The notes under the pieces are model-generated. The model ran no database searches. It had not been told where the DNA came from and saw only the letters and a program-made list of their open reading frames with translations. Below are positions 1-7,340 of a stretch of DNA of 64,000 nucleotides, piece by piece; within the stretch, counting starts at the first letter, position 1, and each line of letters opens with the position of its first letter. Made by a program: the position numbers and the translations under genes. Source of the stretch: Roseinatronobacter sp052379845 (GTDB taxonomy: Bacteria > Pseudomonadota > Alphaproteobacteria > Rhodobacterales > Rhodobacteraceae); assembly GCA_052379845.1 (NCBI GenBank), contig JBQTCF010000004.1, one strand, 5' to 3'.

Positions 1-1
1 C

Positions 2-370
2 TTCATGAGCCATGACGGGCTGTTCAAGGTACAGGTGCAAGTCGCGGATCATATCGATTTTGGGCTACAGTTGCAGATCGCGAAAGAGCTGATTGATGAA
101 TGCCTGAATGAATGGGCTGCGGACAGCCGCCCCGAAATCCGCGCCATCGTCACGCGCGCCTTTAATACGGACAAGGCAGGCCAGATCAACAAGGGCGAGA
201 TTTTCATGCTCTTGCGGCTGGAGATTGAGGATAAGCGCTGGCTGGAAGCGATGCGCGCGATCCGCGATGCAATGCGTATCGTGGGCAGCAAGACCTATAT
301 CCGCTGCTACCAACGTCCGACACAGGATGCGGGGTGGCAAGCCGTGACCATCGATCTGGCGAAGGCGTAA
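2..370 (+). CDS. DUF3164 family Mu-like phage protein (5' partial)
   Basis: This is the C-terminal part of a DUF3164 protein, an early-region protein of Mu-like phages with unknown function. The segment around residues 60-100, with the pattern GQIN.G then LLRLEIED.RW and later VGSKTYIR.Y, is the family hallmark. The reading frame is open to the edge of the window and the family is usually about 200 residues, so the true start lies upstream; the ATG at 5 is probably internal. It is followed 4 bases later by the AcrVA2-like gene, so it belongs to the same early operon. Confidence 0.75.
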   Translation, partial: FMSHDGLFKVQVQVADHIDFGLQLQIAKELIDECLNEWAADSRPEIRAIVTRAFNTDKAGQINKGEIFMLLRLEIEDKRWLEAMRAIRDAMRIVGSKTYIRCYQRPTQDAGWQAVTIDLAKA

Positions 371-374
371 GGGG

Positions 375-1469
375 ATGGTCTATAAACCGCTAATCCGGCC
401 GCAACGGCTGAGGTCACAAGGACCGGGCACGGCATCGTTTGTTGATCGGCTGACCAAGCGCAATGCGAAGATGGTCGCCGAGGGAATTTGTGACGCGCAA
501 TATCCACTCGATCTGTATCAGCAACTGTCTCTGGTAGTTTCTGCAGAGTGGGATTCGCTGCCAGAAAGCTACAAGGCCAATCGCTTACCAGAAGAAGAGC
601 TTATCGAGTGGGCCATTGAAACTGAAGAGGCAGCATGGTGTCTCGCCCGCGGCAACAACGCCTTTGTTATCGGACCCGATGTAACGGAAATGCTGCGCCG
701 GACCGATGCCTCAGACGTTCGAGTTGCGGATATCCGAATGCCGTTCGACGGGTTTTGCATCCAGTTTGATGAAGGTCAGATGGTCTGGCCAAACGGGGCA
801 GTTTTCGAGGGGGCCTATGTCAGGGCCACCTCAGATGGGATATCCATCGCCCCTTACTTTTCAGGGCCGCGCGGGAACCGCGATGAAACAGGGTTCATCT
901 TTCGGGTGATTCTAAAGCAATCGTCCGAAGACAAGCTGAAGGATGCGTTGAGTAGGCTGCGCGAAAGTATATCCGCTGTGGCGGCATCTGGATCAACAAT
1001 TGTCGAAGCGGTTAGCAACCGTGCGCTGGACGGTATCGAAGATCGGTCAGCACGCTACGACGAAGTTTTGGCGCTAATCGGATCGACACTTTGTCTCTTA
1101 AGTGCGCAGCCGGCACTTTCAGAAATCCGAACGATGCCTTGGCCCCCGGCGGTCCAACATAGGCCCGGCACAGCACACAAGTTGCCCAAGGGTGCTGTTG
1201 CGACCCGCATAATCACACTGGAAACGGTGGGTGGCGAAACAAATGGCCGTACCAGACTTGGAATATCGCCGCGCGCGCATTGGAGGCGCGGCCACTGGCG
1301 GAGAGTGCTTGTTGGCAAGGGTGGGGACCGTAATCACGTCCTCCGATGGATCAAACCAACCCTTGTAAATCCTGCTGAAGGACCGATGGCAGAAGCAACG
1401 CTTTACCGAATTAGCGATGCGAGTAATGCGCCCGCCCCCAACACCGACAATGGAGGCTCTCATGCCTGA
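375..1469 (+). CDS. AcrVA2-like putative anti-CRISPR protein
   Basis: A 364-residue protein. Its C-terminal part carries RRGHW at residues 304-308 and, about 16 residues later, RW then P.LVN (324-333). This arrangement matches, from my memory of the family, the C-terminal signature of AcrVA2, the Moraxella anti-CRISPR that lowers Cas12a levels by acting on its transcript during translation. A leucine-rich stretch reading CLLSAQP upstream also resembles the AcrVA2 core, and the length is close (322 residues in Moraxella). The N-terminal 100 residues are not recognisable. It sits in the prophage early operon between DUF3164 and GemA, a sensible place for a counter-defence gene. Activity against Cas12a is inference; AcrVA2-type proteins in hosts without Cas12a may act on something else. 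Confidence 0.65.
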   Translation: MVYKPLIRPQRLRSQGPGTASFVDRLTKRNAKMVAEGICDAQYPLDLYQQLSLVVSAEWDSLPESYKANRLPEEELIEWAIETEEAAWCLARGNNAFVIGPDVTEMLRRTDASDVRVADIRMPFDGFCIQFDEGQMVWPNGAVFEGAYVRATSDGISIAPYFSGPRGNRDETGFIFRVILKQSSEDKLKDALSRLRESISAVAASGSTIVEAVSNRALDGIEDRSARYDEVLALIGSTLCLLSAQPALSEIRTMPWPPAVQHRPGTAHKLPKGAVATRIITLETVGGETNGRTRLGISPRAHWRRGHWRRVLVGKGGDRNHVLRWIKPTLVNPAEGPMAEATLYRISDASNAPAPNTDNGGSHA

Positions 1470-1788
1470 GCAAATCGCGCTTCTCGAAATCCCGCTGATC
1501 GACGCCTCGGACCGCAAAGCCATGTCGATGGTTCATGACATTGGCGAAGGCATCGTGCTGGGCCGACCGGCAAAGTTTCGTATGACTGTGAATGCATCCC
1601 GCATTGAGGTCTGGGTGGCCGATGGCGTGTTCACTATCTCGGTCACTGACCTGTTGGAGAAATCGCTTCACGCAATCGAGGCAGACATTACCGCCAAAAC
1701 TGCCGCGCGCGCCTTGGCTGTTCATGGCGTTCCCGATCAGACCAGCCAGCCCATGATCATAGGCTGGGATTGGGGGCGTGACGAATGA
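1462..1788 (+). CDS. Hypothetical Mu-like prophage early protein
   Basis: A protein of 108 residues with no family I recognise. It is predicted soluble, with no signal peptide or membrane segment. I chose the ATG at 1462 because a GGAGG box lies 6 bases upstream; the longer frame from 1417 would overlap the previous gene much more. It overlaps the AcrVA2-like gene by 8 bases and its 3' end overlaps the gemA start by 4, so it is translated as part of the early operon. Confidence 0.7.
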   Translation: MPEQIALLEIPLIDASDRKAMSMVHDIGEGIVLGRPAKFRMTVNASRIEVWVADGVFTISVTDLLEKSLHAIEADITAKTAARALAVHGVPDQTSQPMIIGWDWGRDE

Positions 1789-2222
1789 CGGCTCGTGCCC
1801 TTCAAAGAAAGGTTTTCATGGGCTGCCGGGCGCTGGGGCTGGATGACGACATGCGCCGCGAACTGCAAGAGCAGGTCACGGGCAAGGCGTCAATGCGCGA
1901 GATGTCCGAAGCCGATTTGAAAGCCCTGTTGAAGGTACTGGAAAACAGGGGTTTCAAGCCAGCGCCAAACCCGAACTGGAAGCCCGCCGCCACCCGACCA
2001 GACCTGCGATACATCCATGCACTATGGGGAAAGCTGGCGCGTGCCGGTCATGTGAAATCAGGGCGGCGCGCGCTCAACACCTTCATCCGGTCCCGGTTTG
2101 AGAGCGCATGGGGGCATGTGCCGGTTGATGTGGACGCCCTGCGCGAGGCCGACGAGATTGCGGCAGTGCTGGAGGCGCTGAAGGCCATGTGCCGCCGTCA
2201 TGGATTGAAGGTGACGAAATGA
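1785..2222 (+). CDS. gemA: GemA/Gp16 family regulatory protein
   Basis: A 145-residue homologue of phage Mu GemA (gp16, DUF1018). Family features visible here are the N-terminal helix leading to a region rich in charged residues, the central RYIHALWGKL motif (about residues 75-84) and a C-terminal helical segment. In Mu, gemA products modulate host gene expression and DNA topology. It sits just upstream of the Mor-family gene as in Mu, with ATGA-type overlaps to the genes on both sides. Confidence 0.8.
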   Translation: MTARALQRKVFMGCRALGLDDDMRRELQEQVTGKASMREMSEADLKALLKVLENRGFKPAPNPNWKPAATRPDLRYIHALWGKLARAGHVKSGRRALNTFIRSRFESAWGHVPVDVDALREADEIAAVLEALKAMCRRHGLKVTK

Positions 2223-2473
2223 AGAAGTCCCGCGTCTGTGTGTCGGACCATGCTGTGCTGCGCTATCTTGAGCGGGTACAGGGTATGGATATCGAGCGCC
2301 TGCGCCGTGAGATCGGGGCACGCGTCGATCATGCGGCGGCGCTGGGGGCCTGCGGCATTATAATCAGCGGGTTCAGCTATCGCATAGAGAACAACACCGT
2401 CACCACAATCCTGCGCGCACATCGCTGTGACAGCCGGATCGGTCCCAAGCGTCGGGGGCGTGTGCAGGAATGA
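2219..2473 (+). CDS. Small hypothetical Mu-like phage protein
   Basis: An 84-residue basic protein, unknown function. The start at 2219 gives an ATGA overlap with gemA, and the end overlaps the Mor-family start by 4 bases. The N-terminal part, with HAVLRYLERV and then RRE.GARVDHA, resembles short proteins found beside mor in alphaproteobacterial Mu-like prophages; this is recollection, not a named family. No cysteine cluster or membrane helix is present. Confidence 0.65.
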   Translation: MKKSRVCVSDHAVLRYLERVQGMDIERLRREIGARVDHAAALGACGIIISGFSYRIENNTVTTILRAHRCDSRIGPKRRGRVQE

Positions 2474-2856
2474 CGCAACTGCCGGGCATTGCTGGCCAGA
2501 TAGAGGAGGCTATTGGCCTTGATCTGACTGTGCGTCTGCTCAAGCGGCGCGGTGGATGTGAGATACACATTCCCCGCCGCGTCGCCGGGTCAATGCTGGC
2601 CGAGATCATTGGCGATGAGGCCACTGCGCGTGTGGTCGATACCCTTGGCCCGGGCAAGGTGCTGTTGCCCTGTGGCCATCTGCGCGGCCAGTTTGCACGC
2701 CGCGAAGATGCGCGGCGCATGTTGCGCGCTGGCGCGTCGCTGCAACAGGTGGCGCTGGCTTGCGATATGCACACACGCACTGTTTCGCGGCTGCGCGCAG
2801 AAATTGAGCTTGAGCGTGGCGCGCGTCAGCCAACACTGCCGTTTGACAGGACATAG
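2470..2856 (+). CDS. mor: Mor/C family transcription activator
   Basis: A 128-residue member of the Mor transcription activator family, which includes Mu Mor (middle genes) and Mu C (late genes). Visible features are the N-terminal dimerisation region, the central IHIPRRVAGSML segment (about 33-44) and a C-terminal helix-turn-helix at residues 90-112, with DMHTRTVSRLRAE as the recognition part. No second Mor/C paralogue is visible in the window, and this gene sits directly before the endolysin, the place of C in Mu. It is therefore the natural candidate to bind the dyads at 2898 and 9912. Confidence 0.82.
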   Translation: MTQLPGIAGQIEEAIGLDLTVRLLKRRGGCEIHIPRRVAGSMLAEIIGDEATARVVDTLGPGKVLLPCGHLRGQFARREDARRMLRAGASLQQVALACDMHTRTVSRLRAEIELERGARQPTLPFDRT

Positions 2857-2897
2857 GCTGATCTGCCAAAGTGACGAAACGCGTCTGGCTGCCTGAC

Positions 2898-2945
2898 CTA
2901 GACACCTGTCGAGGCGTATACATCCCCCCTGATTTGCGAATGTGC
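2898..2945 (+). promoter_or_regulatory. Putative late promoter upstream of endolysin (Plys-like)
   Basis: A near-perfect dyad CTAGACA-CC-TGTCGAG (2898-2913) is followed, 36 bases after its start, by TTGCGA-A-TGTGC (2934-2945). The same two boxes at exactly the same spacing occur before the protease gene at 9912. Mu places activator-dependent late promoters before lys and before I, the same two locations. By analogy with Mor sites centred near -43, transcription would start near 2949. Binding by the Mor-family protein is inference. Confidence 0.65.
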
Positions 2946-2972
2946 CCCCATCGGTTTTGATCGGGGGTTTTT
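2945..2972 (+). terminator. Terminator-like hairpin overlapping the endolysin RBS
   Basis: CCCCC-ATC (2945-2952) can pair with GAT-C-GGGGG (2959-2967, one bulged base), followed by five T bases. It fits a Rho-independent terminator at the end of the early/middle operon. The 3' arm is also the only Shine-Dalgarno-like G-run before the endolysin ATG at 2974, so long transcripts that form the hairpin would hide that site. Confidence 0.7.
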
Positions 2973-2973
2973 C

Positions 2974-3879
2974 ATGCAGACGAGTGCACAAGGGGTTGCC
3001 TTCAAGAAGCGGCATGAGGGGGATGTCCTGAAGGCGTATCGCTGCCCGGCGGGCGTTTGGACTGTTGGTGTCGGCCTGACTGCCGCCTCGGGTGTGGTTA
3101 AACCTCATGCGGGCATGAAGATCACTGCGGCGGAGTCCACGCGCCTGTTGCAGCTTGCGCTACGGCGCAATTATGAGCCTGCCGTGAGAGCAGCAATGCC
3201 GCGCGCGAAGCAGCACGAGTTCGACGCAGGCGTGTCATTCCATTTCAATACTGGCGCAATCGCGCGGGCATCCTGGGTGAAACGCTGGGTTGAACGGAAC
3301 TGGGACGCCACACGCACAGCACTTTTGGCATGGAACAAGGGCGGCGGGCGCGTTCTGCCCGGCCTGACCCGTCGGCGCGAAGAAGAATACCGCCTGCTCC
3401 GGCACGGGGACTATGGTCAAGGCGTGCGCGCGCAGGGAGGCCGCGACGGTCTGGCGCGCGTTGTCGTCGATCTGTCCCAAGAAGAGATCGCGGCTGCACA
3501 AGCCGCTTTCGTGAAGCTTGGCTATAAGGTCGGAGATGATGCGCGTGGATTTGACCTGTTCGCCATCCGCGCCTTCCAGAAAGATCACGACCTGACCGTT
3601 GATGGCATCGTTGGCCGCGCGACCCTCTCAACCTTGCAGCGCGTCATGGACAGCCGCACGAAAGCAGCAACGCCAGCCGCTGTCACTGCCGCTGGTGGCG
3701 CAGATACCACGGTTCAGGCCAGCGCCGAACTGGATCCTGCGCTGTCATGGATCGGCCCGGCGCTGCTGGCAGCCGGTGCTCTCTGGGGCCTGTGGCTTGC
3801 GTGGCAGTACCGCGACGCAATTGCAGCTGCCATCGCGCCGCGCTTCCCCCGCCTCGCCCGCAAACTCTGGAGTATCTGA
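2974..3879 (+). CDS. Endolysin: GH24 lysozyme, PG-binding domain and C-terminal membrane segment
   Basis: A 301-residue phage lysozyme that would cut peptidoglycan glycan strands at lysis. The N-terminal GH24 domain shows the catalytic spacing E15, C24, T30 (E-8-C-5-T); cysteine in place of aspartate is known in P21-type lysozymes. Residues about 157-230 form a peptidoglycan-binding_1 domain, with AFQKDH and VDGIVG.ATL. Residues 259-279 are a hydrophobic helix, followed by a basic tail, giving a possible membrane anchor. No N-terminal signal is seen. The holin-like gene follows after 1 base. The RBS lies in the hairpin at 2945-2972. Confidence 0.88.
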   Translation: MQTSAQGVAFKKRHEGDVLKAYRCPAGVWTVGVGLTAASGVVKPHAGMKITAAESTRLLQLALRRNYEPAVRAAMPRAKQHEFDAGVSFHFNTGAIARASWVKRWVERNWDATRTALLAWNKGGGRVLPGLTRRREEEYRLLRHGDYGQGVRAQGGRDGLARVVVDLSQEEIAAAQAAFVKLGYKVGDDARGFDLFAIRAFQKDHDLTVDGIVGRATLSTLQRVMDSRTKAATPAAVTAAGGADTTVQASAELDPALSWIGPALLAAGALWGLWLAWQYRDAIAAAIAPRFPRLARKLWSI

Positions 3880-3880
3880 T

Positions 3881-4393
3881 ATGTCCGCAGCCATTCTCGC
3901 CGTTGCCAGCCAGATCGGCGCACCGCTGATCCGGCAAGTGCTGAGCAGCCGGATCGGCGCGCAGAATACCGAACTGGCAACCAGCGTTGTCGAGGCCGTT
4001 GCAAAACGCGCAGGCGTCGCCTTGCCTGATCTGGACCGCTTCGCCGATGAAAACCCCCCGCGCATGATCGATGCGGTGCGTGCGACCGAGGCGATGATGC
4101 CCGAGATGGTCGCACTTTACGCACAGGGGCTTGAGGGGCAGTTCGCACTGTTGCAGGCCGAGCAGAAAGGGCACTGGCTGGGCTGGGCCTGGCGGCCCTT
4201 CATGATGTGGCTGCTGGCCTTCCTGTGGCTGTGGAACATCGTGGCCCTTCATGTCGCCAACGCCATCTGGAAGATCGCGCTGCCGCCTACAGACAGCGCG
4301 ACGCTGTTGGGCCTGACCAGCGTCTATATGGCGCTTTATATGGGCGGGCACACACTGAAGGACTTTGTGCGCGTGTCGCGAGGTAAAGCGTGA
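3881..4393 (+). CDS. Holin-like protein (GTA 3TM holin type)
   Basis: A 170-residue protein following the endolysin. The C-terminal half contains two clear hydrophobic segments, around residues 105-130 (WRPFMMWLLAFLWLWN) and 140-160, preceded by an amphipathic region. This fits the 3TM holin family found with gene transfer agents and alphaproteobacterial phages. Holins make membrane lesions that release or activate the endolysin. I chose the start at 3881, just after the endolysin TGA, because longer starts would lie inside the endolysin gene. It overlaps the next gene by 4 bases. Confidence 0.72.
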   Translation: MSAAILAVASQIGAPLIRQVLSSRIGAQNTELATSVVEAVAKRAGVALPDLDRFADENPPRMIDAVRATEAMMPEMVALYAQGLEGQFALLQAEQKGHWLGWAWRPFMMWLLAFLWLWNIVALHVANAIWKIALPPTDSATLLGLTSVYMALYMGGHTLKDFVRVSRGKA

Positions 4394-4776
4394 CACAGCA
4401 GACTATGGATATCGCCCCGCTGATCATCTGGGCCGCTGGCATAACGACCCTGCTGAACTTCGCCAACATCGCCTGGTCAATCTTCTCTGGGCCGACGCGC
4501 AAACTTGCCGCCCGGCTGTCCGAGGTTGAGGGGCGCATGCAAGACGCCGAACGACGTTCTGAACGCCACGCCAACCAGATCACAGCGCTTAGCCAGACCA
4601 TCGGCGCAATGCCCGGCCATCAGGCACTTCACCAGTTGGAGCTGACACTGACGTCCATGAGCGGTGATCTGCGCGAGATGCGCGCGACCATGGAAGGCAA
4701 TGCAAAAGTGATGAAGCGGCTGGAAAATGTGGTCAGTCGCCATGAAGATCACCTGCTCGACGGAGGCAAGCGATGA
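4390..4776 (+). CDS. DUF2730 family protein (Mu gp25-like)
   Basis: A 128-residue protein with an N-terminal membrane helix (about residues 9-33) and a long coiled-coil region (35-120). This is the layout of DUF2730 proteins at the same place in Mu-like phages (Mu gp25 position). The role is unknown; a spanin-like or lysis-accessory role is possible from its shape and its position after the holin. It is coupled by 4-base overlaps to both neighbours. Confidence 0.7.
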   Translation: MTQQTMDIAPLIIWAAGITTLLNFANIAWSIFSGPTRKLAARLSEVEGRMQDAERRSERHANQITALSQTIGAMPGHQALHQLELTLTSMSGDLREMRATMEGNAKVMKRLENVVSRHEDHLLDGGKR

Positions 4777-5081
4777 GCGACTATCTGGCAACCCTGCGCA
4801 AGCACCGCCGTCTGGCCATCCTGCGCCATCTTGAGCGCTGCTCGGAATTCACATCCAACGCTTCGATCCTTGTCGATGTGCTGCGCGGGGTCGGTGTGAC
4901 ATCGACGCGCTCGCAGGTCATCACAGAACTCACCTGGCTGGCTGAAAACGGCTTCACGGAAAACAATGATCGCGGCGATTTCGTCATCACCACAGCGACC
5001 GAGCGCGGGATCGAGATTGCGCAAGGTTCAGCCACGCATCCTGACATCCAGCGCCCGCATCCGCGCAATCGCGGGGCGTGA
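4773..5081 (+). CDS. Mu gp26-like protein (VpaChn25_0724 family)
   Basis: A 102-residue protein with a predicted winged-helix-like core, including RLAILRHLE and RSQVITELTWLAENG. It matches the family found between DUF2730 and the small terminase of Mu-like phages (Mu gp26 position). It is often annotated as ArsR-like, but no metal-binding cysteines are present, so a metal-sensing role is unlikely. Its role may be DNA binding during packaging; this is inference. Confidence 0.68.
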   Translation: MSDYLATLRKHRRLAILRHLERCSEFTSNASILVDVLRGVGVTSTRSQVITELTWLAENGFTENNDRGDFVITTATERGIEIAQGSATHPDIQRPHPRNRGA

Positions 5082-5084
5082 TCC

Positions 5085-5627
5085 ATGCCTCCGCCGCGCA
5101 AGGTCGATCTGCTCCCCGCCGAGCTGAAATTCTGGCTACAGGAAGAGCTGCGTTCGCGCGGCTTCGGTGGGTATGAGGATCTGGCAGAGGCGCTGAACTT
5201 CCGGCTGGAAAAGGCTGGCTCTGAACTGCGCATCCGTAAATCCGCGCTTCATGCCTTCGGGCAGGAATACGAGGAGTTCGTCAAGTATCAGGAACAGGCC
5301 AGTGCCTGGGCAGCGGACTGGATGCAGGAACAGGGTCTGGCCGAGGAAGCCAAGCGCCACAACGTGCTGTTCCAGATGATTACCACGCTCGCCTTCAAGG
5401 TCATGCAGGCGCAGATGATCAAAGAGGGCGGCGAGATCGACCCGAAGGAGTTGCATTTTCTGGGGCGCATGCTGAAGGACGTCATGGCGTCCTCGGGTAT
5501 CCGCGAAAGCCTGATTGTCGCAGAGCGCAAGGCGCAGGCCGCAAAGCTCGATGAGGCGGTCGAGGCCGGAGATATCGACAAGGAAGCCGCCGCCAAGGCG
5601 CGGCGCATCATGGGCTTCGGCGAATGA
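5085..5627 (+). CDS. Small terminase subunit (DUF3486, Mu gp27-like)
   Basis: A 180-residue DUF3486 protein, the family that includes Mu gp27, proposed as the DNA-recognition subunit of the packaging motor. It begins with a region rich in proline and basic residues, followed by a helix-turn-helix-like segment (LQEELRSRGFGGYEDLAEAL, about 18-37) and a helical C-terminal half typical of oligomeric small terminases. It lies one short gene upstream of the large terminase, as expected for the head module. Confidence 0.8.
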   Translation: MPPPRKVDLLPAELKFWLQEELRSRGFGGYEDLAEALNFRLEKAGSELRIRKSALHAFGQEYEEFVKYQEQASAWAADWMQEQGLAEEAKRHNVLFQMITTLAFKVMQAQMIKEGGEIDPKELHFLGRMLKDVMASSGIRESLIVAERKAQAAKLDEAVEAGDIDKEAAAKARRIMGFGE

Positions 5628-5935
5628 GCGGCCTCGGCCAGATCGCAAATGACCTGCGCGCGCAGGTCCGGTACTGGGACCGGAGGCTTCCGAAATCCTC
5701 GCGCCTGATAGCGCATATGAGCCGCGCGGCGCAGTTGATCGAGGCTGCGGTCAAGACCGGCGCGCGCAAGGGCCTGATCAAGCGGCTGAAGCGTGCGTGC
5801 GGGTGGATGCGGGTACATGCGCAGGAGGTCGCGCATTGGCAATACGTGTTCGGTGCAACCCAGCTTTCGACTTCGCTATACCGCGCAATGCGGTGTCTGC
5901 ACCTGCTTGCATTGGAGTGCGAGAATGCCAGCTGA
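5624..5935 (+). CDS. Hypothetical protein between terminase genes
   Basis: A 103-residue, strongly basic, helix-rich protein that I do not recognise. It has 4-base overlap with the small terminase and overlaps the large terminase start by 11 bases, so it is translationally coupled to both. Its position suggests a packaging accessory or DNA-binding role, but nothing in the sequence proves that. Confidence 0.65.
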   Translation: MSGLGQIANDLRAQVRYWDRRLPKSSRLIAHMSRAAQLIEAAVKTGARKGLIKRLKRACGWMRVHAQEVAHWQYVFGATQLSTSLYRAMRCLHLLALECENAS

Positions 5936-7340
5936 TACCTCACTGGCCCGCGTGGTTAATTTCCTGCCCTATCAGCGCGCATGGATCGAGGATCAGAGCC
6001 GGTTCAAGATTGGCATGTTCTCGCGCCAGACCGGCAAGACCTTCACCACGGGCGGCGAATGCGCCGATGATTGCTTTCAAGGCTGGATCGAGGACCGGCG
6101 CGCGCGTTGGGTGATCCTGTCGCGTGGCGAGAGACAGGCGGCCGAGATGATGACCGAAGTCATCAAGCCATTCAGCAAGGCGTTTTACGAGGTCTATAAT
6201 ACCCTGTTGAAAGGGGGGGAGCCGCGCTTTGAAGAGGGCGAGTTCCGCGCGCCGCAGGAGAAAGGCCCTGACGCGGTCTATAAGGCGCTTGAGGTCAAGT
6301 TCCCCAATGGCTCGCGCATCACAGCACTGCCCGCGAACCCCGACACAGCGCGCGGGTTCAGCGCGAATGTAATCCTCGACGAATTCGCCTTCCATGCGAA
6401 GTCACGCGACATCTGGGCGGCCCTGTTCCCGGTCATCTCGAAACCGGGACTTAAGCTGAGGGTGATTTCTACGCCCAATGGCAAGGGCAACAAGTTCTAT
6501 GAATTGATGACAGCTGAAGGCGGCGTATGGTCGCGGCATGTGGTTGATATCTACGAGGCCGTGTGCCAGGGACTGGAGCGCGACATCGACGGCTTGCGCG
6601 CTGGCATGGCCGACGAGGACAAATGGGCACAGGAATACGAGCTGAAATGGCTGGACGAGGCAACCGCCTGGCTGAGCTATGATCTGATCGCCGCCAATGA
6701 ACACCCCGCTGCCGGACTGCCCGCGCTCTATCAGGGTGGCCCCTGTTTCGTGGGCGTCGATATCGCGGCGCGCAATGACCTGTTTGTCATCTGGGTGATG
6801 GAACAAGTAGGCGATGTGCTTTGGACACGGGAGATTATCGCGCGCCGCCGGATCAGCTTTGCCGAACAGGACCAGTTGCTGGCTGATGTGATGCAGCGCT
6901 ACCGCGTCGTGCGCTGCGCGATCGACCAGACCGGCATGGGCGAGAAGCCTGTCGAGGATGCCAAGCGCAACCACGGTGCATCGCGTGTTGAGGGTGTGTT
7001 GTTTTCCAGCGCTATCAAACTGGATCTGGCAACCGCCCTGAAGGAAGCCATGGAAGAGCGCCGCGCGCGGATCCCGGCGGGCGATGTGGTGCTGCGCGCT
7101 GATCTGCACGCAATTCAGTCACAGGTGGGTATCACCGGCGCGCGCCGTCTGGTGGCCGATGGTGATAGCGACGGGCACGCTGACCGCTTCTGGGCAGGTG
7201 CACTGGCCGTGAGTGCCGCACGCTCGACCTATCAGCCTTATGAGTACCGCCCAGTACCGCGAGGCGGCCGGGGCGATGATGACGACATGCGCCGTATCCG
7301 CCTGACCTCGGGACTGGGCGGCATGAAAGGAGTGTTCTGA
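5925..7340 (+). CDS. Terminase large subunit (Mu gp28-like)
   Basis: A 471-residue packaging ATPase/nuclease. The ATPase domain has Walker A SRQTGKT (33-39), Walker B VILDEF (149-154) and the coupling motif STPNG (182-186). The nuclease domain starts near residue 275 with VGVDIAARND (D279 a likely metal ligand), with further acidic residues downstream. It pumps phage DNA into the prohead through the portal. I chose the ATG at 5925 because GGAG lies 8 bases upstream and the longer frame would overlap the previous gene almost fully. It ends overlapping the portal start. Confidence 0.9.
   Translation: MPADTSLARVVNFLPYQRAWIEDQSRFKIGMFSRQTGKTFTTGGECADDCFQGWIEDRRARWVILSRGERQAAEMMTEVIKPFSKAFYEVYNTLLKGGEPRFEEGEFRAPQEKGPDAVYKALEVKFPNGSRITALPANPDTARGFSANVILDEFAFHAKSRDIWAALFPVISKPGLKLRVISTPNGKGNKFYELMTAEGGVWSRHVVDIYEAVCQGLERDIDGLRAGMADEDKWAQEYELKWLDEATAWLSYDLIAANEHPAAGLPALYQGGPCFVGVDIAARNDLFVIWVMEQVGDVLWTREIIARRRISFAEQDQLLADVMQRYRVVRCAIDQTGMGEKPVEDAKRNHGASRVEGVLFSSAIKLDLATALKEAMEERRARIPAGDVVLRADLHAIQSQVGITGARRLVADGDSDGHADRFWAGALAVSAARSTYQPYEYRPVPRGGRGDDDDMRRIRLTSGLGGMKGVF

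Noticed and set aside
4773..5081. Annotation of this gene as an ArsR-type metal sensor
   Set aside because: No metal-binding cysteines are present and the position matches the Mu gp26-like family.
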